A DNA stretch of 10,993 bases from CAZJDM01 sp964544765 (GTDB lineage: Bacteria > Bdellovibrionota_B > Oligoflexia > CAYFLR01): NCBI GenBank assembly GCA_964544765.1, contig CAZJDM010000140.1:1-10993 (forward strand), read 5' to 3'. Of this stretch, positions 1 through 6,516 are shown one piece after another. The position numbers and the translations under genes are program-made. Positions within the stretch are counted from its first letter, which is position 1, and each line of letters begins with the position of its first letter. A model generated the notes under the pieces. The model was not told the origin of the DNA. It saw only the letters and a list, made by a program, of their open reading frames with translations, and ran no database searches.

Positions 1-11
1 TTAACAATGTT

Positions 12-539
12 CTAGCACCCGGATACCCCGCAGCTTGCTGCGGGGAGCGTCATTTGTGGTAGTTCGTTTTGTTCAGTTGGTGAATTGGTTTTTTCAGTTT
101 GGTTTAAGAGTAGGTTCACTAGGCGTGCTGTTTCCTGGAACTCGTCATTTTTTCTTAACTCTATCCAGGCTATATCTTGTCCTTGAATAGCTTTCTCTAA
201 TTGCCTGTTGATGGAGGATACAGGGCCATACATTCTGTGGGTCCATTTTAAAACAAATAAAAAGGTCATAAGTATAAATGTCAGACAAACGGTTGCTAAT
301 ATTACAATAGCTGAAAATTGAATATTATTGGCCTGATTGGCAAGAGCCATAGACATTTCGGGTGGTAGCTTAATTAATTTAAACATGTTGAAAACAACTT
401 GGTAATAATCGTGAATGAAATAATAAAAAGCACCAGCACTTATAACACCAAAAAGAAAATTTAGAATGATAAAATTTATTCCAATTTTTATCTGTTTGAA
501 TGGTTCTATTAAAAGATTTCGTAATCTTCTTTTTTGCAT
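12..539 (-). CDS. Small two-TM membrane protein with HAMP-like domain
   Basis: A 175-residue inner-membrane protein. It has a basic N-terminus, a hydrophobic segment at about residues 20-42, a short external loop, and a second hydrophobic segment at about 73-98. A cytoplasmic HAMP-like stretch follows at about 99-147, with the Gly-Pro after the second segment and a late 'IELRKNDEF' motif typical of signal-transducing linkers. No methyl-accepting, kinase or GGDEF output domain follows, so it is a stand-alone HAMP protein whose partner and function are unknown; it might pass a membrane signal to a separate protein. Codons 165-172 (Leu-Pro-Ala-Ala-Ser-Cys-Gly-Val) are written by a perfect GC-rich palindrome, so the C-terminus with its two cysteines may be a late addition. 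The ATG at 537-539 has no clear Shine-Dalgarno sequence. It is transcribed away from the next gene and has its own candidate promoter at 618-646. The membrane topology is clear; the HAMP call is moderately sure. Confidence 0.82.
   Translation of the reverse strand: MQKRRLRNLLIEPFKQIKIGINFIILNFLFGVISAGAFYYFIHDYYQVVFNMFKLIKLPPEMSMALANQANNIQFSAIVILATVCLTFILMTFLFVLKWTHRMYGPVSSINRQLEKAIQGQDIAWIELRKNDEFQETARLVNLLLNQTEKTNSPTEQNELPQMTLPAASCGVSGC
26..45. repeat. GC-rich perfect palindrome, REP-like
   Basis: CCCCGCAGC-TT-GCTGCGGGG is a perfect 9-base stem around two bases, strikingly GC-rich in an AT-rich window. It lies inside the last codons of the minus-strand HAMP gene, ending 11 bases before its stop codon. 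No T-run follows on either strand, so it is not a standard intrinsic terminator. Its compact GC stem recalls REP-type palindromes mobilised by RAYT transposases; that assignment is inference, and no transposase is present here. Confidence 0.6.
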
Positions 540-561
540 TTACGCACCCAAAAAAGCTAAT

Positions 562-611
562 ACCTTTAAAAGGTGATGGTTAATACCATGTAAATTATTC
601 TAAGGATAATT
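562..611. repeat. Three consecutive inverted repeats in the HAMP gene leader
   Basis: Three short inverted repeats follow one another: ACCTTT-A-AAAGGT (562-574), TGGT-taat-ACCA (577-588) and AATTAT-tctaagg-ATAATT (593-611). They lie between the minus-strand candidate promoter (618-646) and the HAMP gene start at 539, and so nearly fill its predicted leader. They could be operators or RNA hairpins. They are short and AT-rich, so chance is possible. Confidence 0.4.
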
Positions 612-617
612 AGACTT

Positions 618-646
618 ATCTTACCTTTCTTATTAAAGCCTGTCAA
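618..646 (-). promoter_or_regulatory. Candidate sigma-70 promoter for the HAMP gene
   Basis: On the minus strand, a perfect -35 TTGACA (plus 641-646) is followed by a 17-base spacer and the -10 TAAGAT (plus 618-623; four of six matches to TATAAT). Predicted transcription would begin near 611, giving a leader of about 72 bases before the ATG at 539. Confidence 0.5.
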
Positions 647-663
647 TTATATTGGAAGTCCGT

Positions 664-700
664 TATTCTTCAATTCAAGAATATCCTTTTTAACTATAAT
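664..700 (+). promoter_or_regulatory. Operator-like palindrome beside a perfect -10 box
   Basis: TATTCTT-CAATTC-AAGAATA (664-683) is a 20-base inverted repeat with 7-base arms. A perfect TATAAT follows at 695-700. The -35 position (about 672-677) falls inside the palindrome and matches the consensus poorly, which would fit control by a DNA-binding regulator. This is one of two promoter candidates for the phosphoribosyltransferase-like gene at 775, with a leader of about 68 bases. The regulator is unknown. Confidence 0.35.
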
Positions 701-736
701 AAAATGCGATTGTCAGTTTTAAATTAAAAAACCAGT

Positions 737-765
737 TTGACTCTGATCCAACTTCATTATATTAA
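737..765 (+). promoter_or_regulatory. Alternative promoter giving a near-leaderless mRNA
   Basis: TTGACT (737-742), a 17-base spacer and TATTAA (760-765) form a moderate sigma-70 match. Transcription would begin about 772-775, at the ATG itself. The gene lacks an obvious Shine-Dalgarno sequence (the preceding bases are TTGGGAT), which fits a leaderless or near-leaderless message. Other readings are possible in such AT-rich DNA. Confidence 0.3.
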
Positions 766-774
766 TCTTGGGAT

Positions 775-1692
775 ATGAAACAAGAATTTGAAGATAAAGT
801 TTTTTCTTGGTTGTTAGAAGCGGGGGCACTACAAATAAGTGAACCTCAAAATCCTTTTTGGTACACCTCTGGAACTATCGGTCCCTATTTTGTTAATACT
901 CATTTTCTATTAAATGGTAAGAAAGTTGCTAACGATCTATTAGAAAAGATTGAATTAAATAAGGGGCATTTGACAAAATGCGCTAAATTGGTTTCTGAAT
1001 ATATTCATATTCAATATGAGAAAAATAAAGAGATATATCCCTTCTTTATTGATAGTCTGACTGATTATATTAAAGAATATTATTCTTTGAGCGAGATTCA
1101 ATATATTTCTGGTGGAGAAAGAAGAGATTGGTTCTTTTCAATAATCTTAGCTCATAAATTGAAATTGCCCCATCTGTTTATTTATAAGAATGGAAGGGTT
1201 GTTTTAAGAAAAAATGGTTCATTTTCTTTATTAGATGAAAATAAAGTACCTGAAGATTTAAAAGGTAAAAAAGTATTGCATGTTGTTGATCTTACTACTC
1301 AAGCTTCTAGTTATTTAAAATACTGGATACCTTTTTTAAACAAGTATGAACTTGAGATGAAGTCAACTCTTACTATAGTTGATAGAGGAGAAGGAGGAAT
1401 AGAAAATCTAACGGCACAAAATATCAAAACTAGGGCTGTTTTTAGTATTTCGACTGAAACTTTTGAACGTGCGCATAAACTAAATCAAATATCATTTGAT
1501 CAGGCTCAAATGGTTTTGAATTATATAAAAGATCCTACCCGAACCATGAAGAATTTTTTACTAAACAATCCCGATTTTATAGAGCAATCGATAAATAATA
1601 ATGATGAAAAGATTCGTATAAGAGCCTTGCGTTGTTTAAAAGAGAATATTTACGATTTAGATGAGAATTATATTAATAGTTTTACGGTTTAA
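775..1692 (+). CDS. Divergent orotate phosphoribosyltransferase-like protein
   Basis: A 305-residue protein resembling orotate phosphoribosyltransferase, which joins orotate to PRPP in pyrimidine synthesis. Residues 13-48 have the OPRT N-terminal pattern (LLEAGAL, then YTSG and PYFVNT). 'SGGERRDWFFS' at 112-122 sits where OPRTs have the Gly-Gly loop. Residues 167-181 replace the PRPP-binding loop, and 'VDRGEGGIENL' (202-212) matches the OPRT 'VDRxEGGxENL' element. In the PRPP loop the first acidic residue is Val171, and the usual Thr-Thr-Gly-Gly-Ser becomes Thr-Gln-Ala-Ser-Ser. An insert at about 60-107 and an 80-residue C-terminal extension make it much longer than a typical OPRT of about 210 residues. 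It may be a conserved divergent OPRT family, which I recall in some anaerobes but cannot check, or a protein with another substrate. No pyrimidine genes adjoin. The start has a poor ribosome-binding site. Confidence 0.8.
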   Translation: MKQEFEDKVFSWLLEAGALQISEPQNPFWYTSGTIGPYFVNTHFLLNGKKVANDLLEKIELNKGHLTKCAKLVSEYIHIQYEKNKEIYPFFIDSLTDYIKEYYSLSEIQYISGGERRDWFFSIILAHKLKLPHLFIYKNGRVVLRKNGSFSLLDENKVPEDLKGKKVLHVVDLTTQASSYLKYWIPFLNKYELEMKSTLTIVDRGEGGIENLTAQNIKTRAVFSISTETFERAHKLNQISFDQAQMVLNYIKDPTRTMKNFLLNNPDFIEQSINNNDEKIRIRALRCLKENIYDLDENYINSFTV

Positions 1693-1703
1693 CTTAGTCA
1701 AAG

Positions 1704-1734
1704 AAACTGGTTTCATCAAATTACTAACCAGTTT
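1704..1734. terminator. Candidate bidirectional terminator at a convergent junction
   Basis: AAACTGGTT (1704-1712) and AACCAGTTT (1726-1734) form a perfect 9-base stem with a 13-base loop. A short T-run follows on the plus strand (ending 1735) and TTTCTTT on the minus strand. It lies between the stop codons of two convergent genes and covers the diguanylate cyclase stop (1724-1726). The T-runs are weak, so efficiency is uncertain. Confidence 0.5.
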
Positions 1735-3904
1735 TGGCAAGTTCTTCTTCTTTGGGTTTAGGAGCCTCATCTTTAGTTGGTATTTTTTTAGGTGCAGCCG
1801 CTGGTTGTTCAATGACTTCTTCGTCATCCTCAACGTATTTTTCAAACTCACCACTGGCGGCTATATAGCGCACTTGATTACGACCACCTTCTTTAGCGTC
1901 ATATAGACATTTATCAGCTACCTCAAAAACTTCTTTAGTAGATGTTCCATTAGTTGGAGAAATTGCAACCCCAATAGAAATAGTAACTTTCAAAATTTGG
2001 CCCTCATAATCACATTCGGTTTTTTGTACTAATTTACGGGCACTTTCGGCCACCCTTAAAGCATCTTCTAGCTGAGTATTAGGTAAGAGCATGCAGAATT
2101 CTTCACCACCGTAACGAAAACAGATGTCTGAGGTGTTGCGTCTAATTGATTTGGCGATGCAAGTCGCGACACTCTTAAGAACCATATCTCCAGCTTTATG
2201 TCCATATGTGTCATTGAAGTTTTTGAATTTATCAATATCGGTAATCAATAGTGCCAGAGGTTCATCTGTTTTTACTGAATGTCTCAATAAGTCGTCAAAG
2301 GTAAATTCAAAGTGTCTGGTGTTAAATAATTTTGTCATCTTATCGGTGATAGAAGCATTGTACAGTTTGGCTTTTTGGAGATTAGTAGCTGCTTGATCTG
2401 CCAATCCAAACATTAATTGTTCATCTTCTTCGGTAAAACGTTCCAGAGTGTCAACAACAAGGTCCCCATCTTCTATTTTTACTTTATTGGTACAATTGAT
2501 CACACCCAAAACTTTTCCATCCCTTAACATAGGTACTGACATAATCGCAAATACTACCTGATTACTTACCTGTGGGATTTTACTTTTGTCGTTAATTCGT
2601 ATAGTGCGTCCTTTTTTGTAACATAGTCCGGCAGCTCCTTCACCAATATCGAATGATTTAGGTACAGTTCCAAAACCATGATTTATATTATCTCTAATGG
2701 TTACGGGCAAGTCTCCCCATACTACTTTTACCGTTAATTTGCCTGTGTCTTGATCAACTAACATCATATTGGCCCGTTGAGCTTTTACTGCTTCGCAAGC
2801 TGTTTTGATGGTCTCTATACAAAGTTTCTTAAAATCTTGGACATTGGCTAGTTGTTGGTTAACATCATATAGAGTTTTGATATTATCTAGAATTCGGTTA
2901 GTTTTTTCAAATTTTAAGGTAGAATCAATATTAGTGGCAACTATGGCAGATAAGTCTTGAATATACTGGTATTCACTTTCCTCGATGGGAGATCCATCTG
3001 ATTTGGGTCCCAGGGTGAGTATTCCAAGTACAAAACCGTTTTTAATAATAGGGCACCATATATCAGCATCCAACACATCCAGCCTATATGCTTTAAATGC
3101 TTCGCTGAATCTTGATTCGTTTTGCAAATCACGAACGCTTAATACATCTCCTTGTTGGATGGATTGCCAAAGAAGTCCATCTCTTCTAGGTAGCTTCAGT
3201 AAGAATAATTCTTCTTCTTCTCCATCGGGATTCATATACATAGTATCATGACCATCATAGGCTTTTACCTGATAATGAACCTGACCTGGTTGGAGTTCTT
3301 CGTATAATAGTACTGATGCTTTTTTTACTCCAAATTTTTCTTGAACAACCGCGATAAATACATTTAATAATTTATTTAGATTCAAAATTTCACTAAATCC
3401 TGTCCCGGCTTTTAATAAAGTACGCATTTCAAAATTGATAATATCTAGTTCGGAGGTACGTCTTTTATAGTGATCTAACTCGCTGGTCATTATTTCCAGA
3501 GTTTTTTCTTTATCCTCAATAGTACTGGCCAACTTGGTGATTTGTTGGGTGGTTCGAAATTGATAATAGCTAAGATCTTCTGACAGTTTCTTGTTTTCTA
3601 AAATTTTATCTTGTAAATCTTTTTCAACTTTCTCAGTTTTTTCCATATCCTTTTTCTTTAACTCTTGTAGTTCATTTTGTATTTTTTCTGATTCAGGGGA
3701 TCCCGTTTCCGATTTCTTATTTGCTTCTTTTTTATCTATAGGAATAACTTTCTCTTTTTCTGTTTTAGCTGGTTCCTTTTCTTTTGATTTTTTGGCTTCT
3801 TTTTCAGCTTTGGTATCTTTTTCAACTTTAACTTCTTTTATTGCAGCATCAGCTTTATTTTCTTCGGAGGCTTTTTGATTATTTGTTTTATTTTTTTCTG
3901 CCAT
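1724..3904 (-). CDS. GAF-GAF-GGDEF diguanylate cyclase, cytoplasmic
   Basis: A 726-residue soluble protein predicted to make cyclic-di-GMP from two GTP. From the ATG at 3902-3904, the order is: a Lys/Glu-rich tail (1-68), a coiled coil (about 69-165), GAF domain 1 (about 168-330), GAF domain 2 (about 348-510), a GGDEF domain (about 518-683) and an acidic, Pro/Lys-rich tail (684-726). The active site reads GGEEF at 599-603, and the metal/GTP-binding region starts 'DIDKFKNFND' at 556. The inhibitory I-site RxxD is absent: the four residues ending five before GGEEF are Asn-Thr-Ser-Asp. There are no membrane segments, so the GAF pair probably senses a cytoplasmic ligand. The longer open frame to 4009 needs a TTG start and a poor N-terminus; the chosen ATG has AGGGG a few bases upstream. 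It is convergent with the OPRT-like gene and divergent from the aminotransferase. Confidence 0.93.
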   Translation of the reverse strand: MAEKNKTNNQKASEENKADAAIKEVKVEKDTKAEKEAKKSKEKEPAKTEKEKVIPIDKKEANKKSETGSPESEKIQNELQELKKKDMEKTEKVEKDLQDKILENKKLSEDLSYYQFRTTQQITKLASTIEDKEKTLEIMTSELDHYKRRTSELDIINFEMRTLLKAGTGFSEILNLNKLLNVFIAVVQEKFGVKKASVLLYEELQPGQVHYQVKAYDGHDTMYMNPDGEEEELFLLKLPRRDGLLWQSIQQGDVLSVRDLQNESRFSEAFKAYRLDVLDADIWCPIIKNGFVLGILTLGPKSDGSPIEESEYQYIQDLSAIVATNIDSTLKFEKTNRILDNIKTLYDVNQQLANVQDFKKLCIETIKTACEAVKAQRANMMLVDQDTGKLTVKVVWGDLPVTIRDNINHGFGTVPKSFDIGEGAAGLCYKKGRTIRINDKSKIPQVSNQVVFAIMSVPMLRDGKVLGVINCTNKVKIEDGDLVVDTLERFTEEDEQLMFGLADQAATNLQKAKLYNASITDKMTKLFNTRHFEFTFDDLLRHSVKTDEPLALLITDIDKFKNFNDTYGHKAGDMVLKSVATCIAKSIRRNTSDICFRYGGEEFCMLLPNTQLEDALRVAESARKLVQKTECDYEGQILKVTISIGVAISPTNGTSTKEVFEVADKCLYDAKEGGRNQVRYIAASGEFEKYVEDDEEVIEQPAAAPKKIPTKDEAPKPKEEELAKTG

Positions 3905-4002
3905 TCGAACCCCTGTAGTTTCTTCTAAATGATACTTCGTCAAAAATTTCACTGACTTTAGTTTTTTTTGATTTGAAATAAAAAAAGTTAAAGACACATT
4001 TA

Positions 4003-4032
4003 TTGACAAAAGATGTTTGATATTGCTATCAT
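4003..4032 (+). promoter_or_regulatory. Strong sigma-70 promoter for the aminotransferase
   Basis: A perfect -35 TTGACA (4003-4008), an 18-base spacer and TATCAT (4027-4032; five of six) are seen, with an extended -10 TG at 4024-4025. Transcription should start near 4039, leaving a leader of about 48 bases. A Shine-Dalgarno GGGAG (4076-4080) precedes the ATG at 4087 by six bases. This is the best promoter match in the window. Confidence 0.6.
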
Positions 4033-4086
4033 GATTTGCCTTTGGAGGGGGTGTTGTTAAGATTATATCAATAATGGGAGTAATAT

Positions 4087-5373
4087 ATGACCACTAATTC
4101 ATTTCATAACGATACTGACCTAGAGAAAAAAGAACAATCATTATCGCAATTATATCAACAATTTAAGGATAAAAACCTAAAACTGGATCTTACACGAGGC
4201 AAACCGAGTCCAGAGCAATTAGATTTATCTAATGGACTATTGCGGAATATAAGCGATGATTATCGAACTCAAAGTAAGGTCGATACGCGGAACTATGGTG
4301 GCCTAGACGGAATTGGTGAACTAAAGCCTTTAGCTTCCTGGTTAACCGGGGTAGAAATTGATGAAGTGTTGGTAGGAGGAAATAGTAGTCTTAATACAAT
4401 GTATAATTATATGCTTTTTTGCCATCATTTTGGAGTGGATGGTATTAATTCAGCTTGGAAGAATGTTCCTGGAGGTCCCAAATTTTTATGTCCTTCTCCT
4501 GGTTATGACCGTCATTTTAAGATTTGTGAACAACTTGGTATTGAAATGATTGCGGTCCCTTTTAATGATGATGGTCCTGATATGGATATAATTGAGGACC
4601 TGGTTGAGAAGGATGACTCAATTAAGGGTATTTGGTGTGTGCCTAAGTATTCTAACCCTACTGGTCATATTTATTCGGCTGATACAGTATATCGGATAGC
4701 CAAACTAAAAAAAAATGATCCATATTTTCGTGTCATGTGGGATAATGCTTATGTTGTTCATGACTTAGATTTTGTTAATCGACCCAAGCTAAATAATCTT
4801 ATGCACGCGGCTAAAGAAATAGGGACCGAAAATCATATCATTATCACTGCTTCAACTTCGAAGATCACTTTTGCGGGTGCCGGAGTAAGTTTTATGGGAG
4901 CGTCCAGCTATAATATAGGGCAATTTAAGAAATTTATAGCTATTCAGACTATTGGTCCAAATAAATTGAATCAACTAACTCATCATAAATTCCTAAAAGA
5001 TCAAGACTGTTTGTTAAAACATATGGAAGGTCATGCCGAGATTTTAAAACCAAAATTTGCTTTGGTGGAAGATATATTAGAGAAGAATCTGTCGGGAGGA
5101 GAGTATGGTACATGGACCAAACCCCAAGGCGGATATTTTGTTTCTTTTGATACTAAACCTGGGTTGGCCAAAGAAGTAGTTAGGTTAGCTTCAGAGGTTG
5201 GTATTAAAATTACACCAGCTGGAGCAACCTATCCTTTAGGAAAAGATTCAAACGATTGTAATATTCGTATAGCCCCTTCTTTTCCACCTATAGATGAGTT
5301 GGAAGAAGCAATGAAAGTATTTGTTGTTTGTGTTCAATTGGCAACAATCCGGCAACAACTTAAGGCTTCGTAA
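4087..5373 (+). CDS. Aspartate aminotransferase, type Ic-like (PLP fold type I)
   Basis: A 428-residue PLP-dependent transaminase, likely moving the amino group between aspartate and 2-oxoglutarate. The N-terminal 'LDLTRGKPSPEQLDLS' (33-48) and 'NYGGLDGIGELKPLASW' (69-85) are hallmarks of the AspAT subgroup first described in Corynebacterium-type enzymes. Expected active-site residues are present: Asn190 in 'YSNPTG', Asp219 and Tyr222 in 'WDNAY', Lys259 in 'STSKITFAGAG' as the Schiff-base lysine, and Arg394 in 'NIRIAPSFPP', which would bind the substrate carboxylate. The length is normal and the frame intact. It has its own strong promoter and Shine-Dalgarno sequence. trxB follows on the same strand after 71 bases, with a weak hairpin between. 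Fold and family are firm; the substrate is inferred, and another amino acid donor is possible. Confidence 0.93.
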   Translation: MTTNSFHNDTDLEKKEQSLSQLYQQFKDKNLKLDLTRGKPSPEQLDLSNGLLRNISDDYRTQSKVDTRNYGGLDGIGELKPLASWLTGVEIDEVLVGGNSSLNTMYNYMLFCHHFGVDGINSAWKNVPGGPKFLCPSPGYDRHFKICEQLGIEMIAVPFNDDGPDMDIIEDLVEKDDSIKGIWCVPKYSNPTGHIYSADTVYRIAKLKKNDPYFRVMWDNAYVVHDLDFVNRPKLNNLMHAAKEIGTENHIIITASTSKITFAGAGVSFMGASSYNIGQFKKFIAIQTIGPNKLNQLTHHKFLKDQDCLLKHMEGHAEILKPKFALVEDILEKNLSGGEYGTWTKPQGGYFVSFDTKPGLAKEVVRLASEVGIKITPAGATYPLGKDSNDCNIRIAPSFPPIDELEEAMKVFVVCVQLATIRQQLKAS

Positions 5374-5386
5374 ATTATCAACTATT

Positions 5387-5430
5387 TTGCTCTAAAGAAA
5401 AGGATTTCTATGCCTAAGAGCAAGATTTTT
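5387..5430 (+). terminator. Weak terminator or processing hairpin between the aminotransferase and trxB
   Basis: TTGCTCT (5387-5393) pairs with AGAGCAA (5417-5423), with an inner AGAAA/TTTCT stem, and TTTTT follows at 5426-5430. The outer stem has only seven pairs and a large internal loop, so it may be a weak terminator, an mRNA processing hairpin or chance. If active, it would lower trxB expression relative to the upstream gene. Confidence 0.3.
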
Positions 5431-5444
5431 CATGAGGCACAAAT

Positions 5445-6392
5445 ATGACAAATCTGAATAATAAAGAAAATGTTTATAAAGTACTTATAATAGGATCTGG
5501 TCCAGCTTCTTACACCGCGGCTTTGTATACCTCTAGAGCTGATTTATCGCCTATATTATTTGCCGGAGAGGAAAAAGGCGGTCAATTGATGACAACCACT
5601 GAAGTTGAGAACTATCCTGGGTTTCCTGAAGGCATAACGGGTCCTGAGTTAATGGTTAGAATGGAAAAGCAAGTTAGGCGTTTTGGGACCGAAATCATAG
5701 AGAAAACTGTTACAGAGGTCGATTTTTCTGCTAGACCTTTTTCTATCTTTGCGGGAAAAGATAAATATTTGGCTGATACCGTAATTATTGGTACTGGGTC
5801 CAAAGCGCGGTACTTGGGATTGGAAAATGAACAAAAATTAATAGGTAGAGGAGTTTCAGGGTGCGCGACTTGTGATGGATTTTTCTTTAGGGACAAAGAA
5901 GTTGTGGTAATTGGAGGGGGTGATTCAGCTTGTACTGAGGCTCTGTTTTTAACTCGGTTTTGTTCAAAGGTCACTATGATAGTTAGACGGGATCAATTTA
6001 GAGCTTCCAAAATTATGCAGGATAAGGTTTTTAATAATGATAAAGTAGATGTGAAATGGAACGTGGTGGTCGAAGATGTATTGGATCCGGCTCAGGATCG
6101 AGTTACTCATTTAGTTTTAAAAAATACCAAAACGGGCGAATTAAGTGATTTTCCTTGTCAAGGAATGTTCTTGGGTATTGGGCACAGTCCTCAAACAGGA
6201 ATATTTAAGGGGCAATTAGATTTAGATGATCAGGGATATATTATCACTGATCGATTTTTTCACACCAATGTACCAGGAATCTTTGCTGCTGGAGATGTTC
6301 AGGATTCTAGATGGAGACAGGCCATTACTTCCGCTGGAAGTGGTTCTGCTGCCGCATTAGAGGCCGAAAAATTTCTCGAAACAAATAGTTAG
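5445..6392 (+). CDS. trxB: Thioredoxin-disulfide reductase
   Basis: A 315-residue cytoplasmic FAD enzyme that uses NADPH to reduce thioredoxin. The FAD-binding 'IIGSGPASYTAALY' is at 15-28, the redox pair is in 'CATCDG' (Cys140 and Cys143), the NADPH-binding 'IGGGDSACTEA' is at 156-166, and the closing FAD motif 'GIFAAGDVQDSRWRQ' is at 278-292. The Arg-Arg at 181-182, which selects NADPH, is kept, although the preceding His of the common HRR motif is Val180. The length matches the low-molecular-weight TrxR family. GAGG at 5434-5437 gives a good Shine-Dalgarno sequence seven bases before the ATG. It may be co-transcribed with the aminotransferase. Its stop codon overlaps the left flank of a small palindromic insertion. 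No thioredoxin gene is in the window. Confidence 0.97.
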   Translation: MTNLNNKENVYKVLIIGSGPASYTAALYTSRADLSPILFAGEEKGGQLMTTTEVENYPGFPEGITGPELMVRMEKQVRRFGTEIIEKTVTEVDFSARPFSIFAGKDKYLADTVIIGTGSKARYLGLENEQKLIGRGVSGCATCDGFFFRDKEVVVIGGGDSACTEALFLTRFCSKVTMIVRRDQFRASKIMQDKVFNNDKVDVKWNVVVEDVLDPAQDRVTHLVLKNTKTGELSDFPCQGMFLGIGHSPQTGIFKGQLDLDDQGYIITDRFFHTNVPGIFAAGDVQDSRWRQAITSAGSGSAAALEAEKFLETNS

Positions 6393-6516
6393 ATTGCGCT
6401 AAAAAGTCCAAGTTCAAGGCGGCAAGGAGAAAATGACGAGACATAACATGGCAGTTAGGCGAGGAATTTTCGACGAAGCCAACGCAGAAATTGGCTTTTT
6501 CAACGCAATCTAGTTA
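6386..6516. mobile_element. MITE-like palindromic element with flanking direct repeat
   Basis: The ends GATTGCG (6392-6398) and CGCAATC (6504-6510) are perfect inverted repeats, extending to TAGATTGCG/CGCAATCTA (6390-6398 and 6504-6512). Inside them, AAAAAGTCC and GGCTTTTT continue the imperfect palindrome. The ~119-base body is flanked by TAGTTA at 6386-6391 and 6511-6516; the direct match extends to ten bases (6386-6395 and 6511-6520). This fits a target-site duplication by a non-autonomous insertion. It fills the whole space between the stop codons of convergent trxB and the adenosine deaminase gene and carries no open frame. With T-tracts on both strands it may act as a bidirectional terminator. 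Similar long palindromic intergenic repeats are known in deltaproteobacterial-type genomes; that link is from memory. Confidence 0.6.

Noticed and set aside
26..45. Intrinsic terminator for the HAMP gene
   Set aside because: The stem is strong, but no T-run follows on either strand and it ends before the stop codon.
3905..4009. N-terminal extension of the diguanylate cyclase by 35 residues
   Set aside because: It needs a TTG start with no Shine-Dalgarno sequence, overlaps the aminotransferase promoter, and does not look like the charged N-terminus that follows; the ATG at 3902-3904 has AGGGG upstream.
4051..4074. Tiny GTG-initiated leader frame after GGAGGGG upstream of the aminotransferase
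   Set aside because: The Shine-Dalgarno sequence is too close to the GTG and the frame has only seven codons. The GGGAG at 4076-4080 already explains translation of the aminotransferase.
5612..5974. 120-codon frame antisense to trxB
   Set aside because: It lies wholly inside the well-conserved trxB gene and has no recognisable features; it is a shadow.
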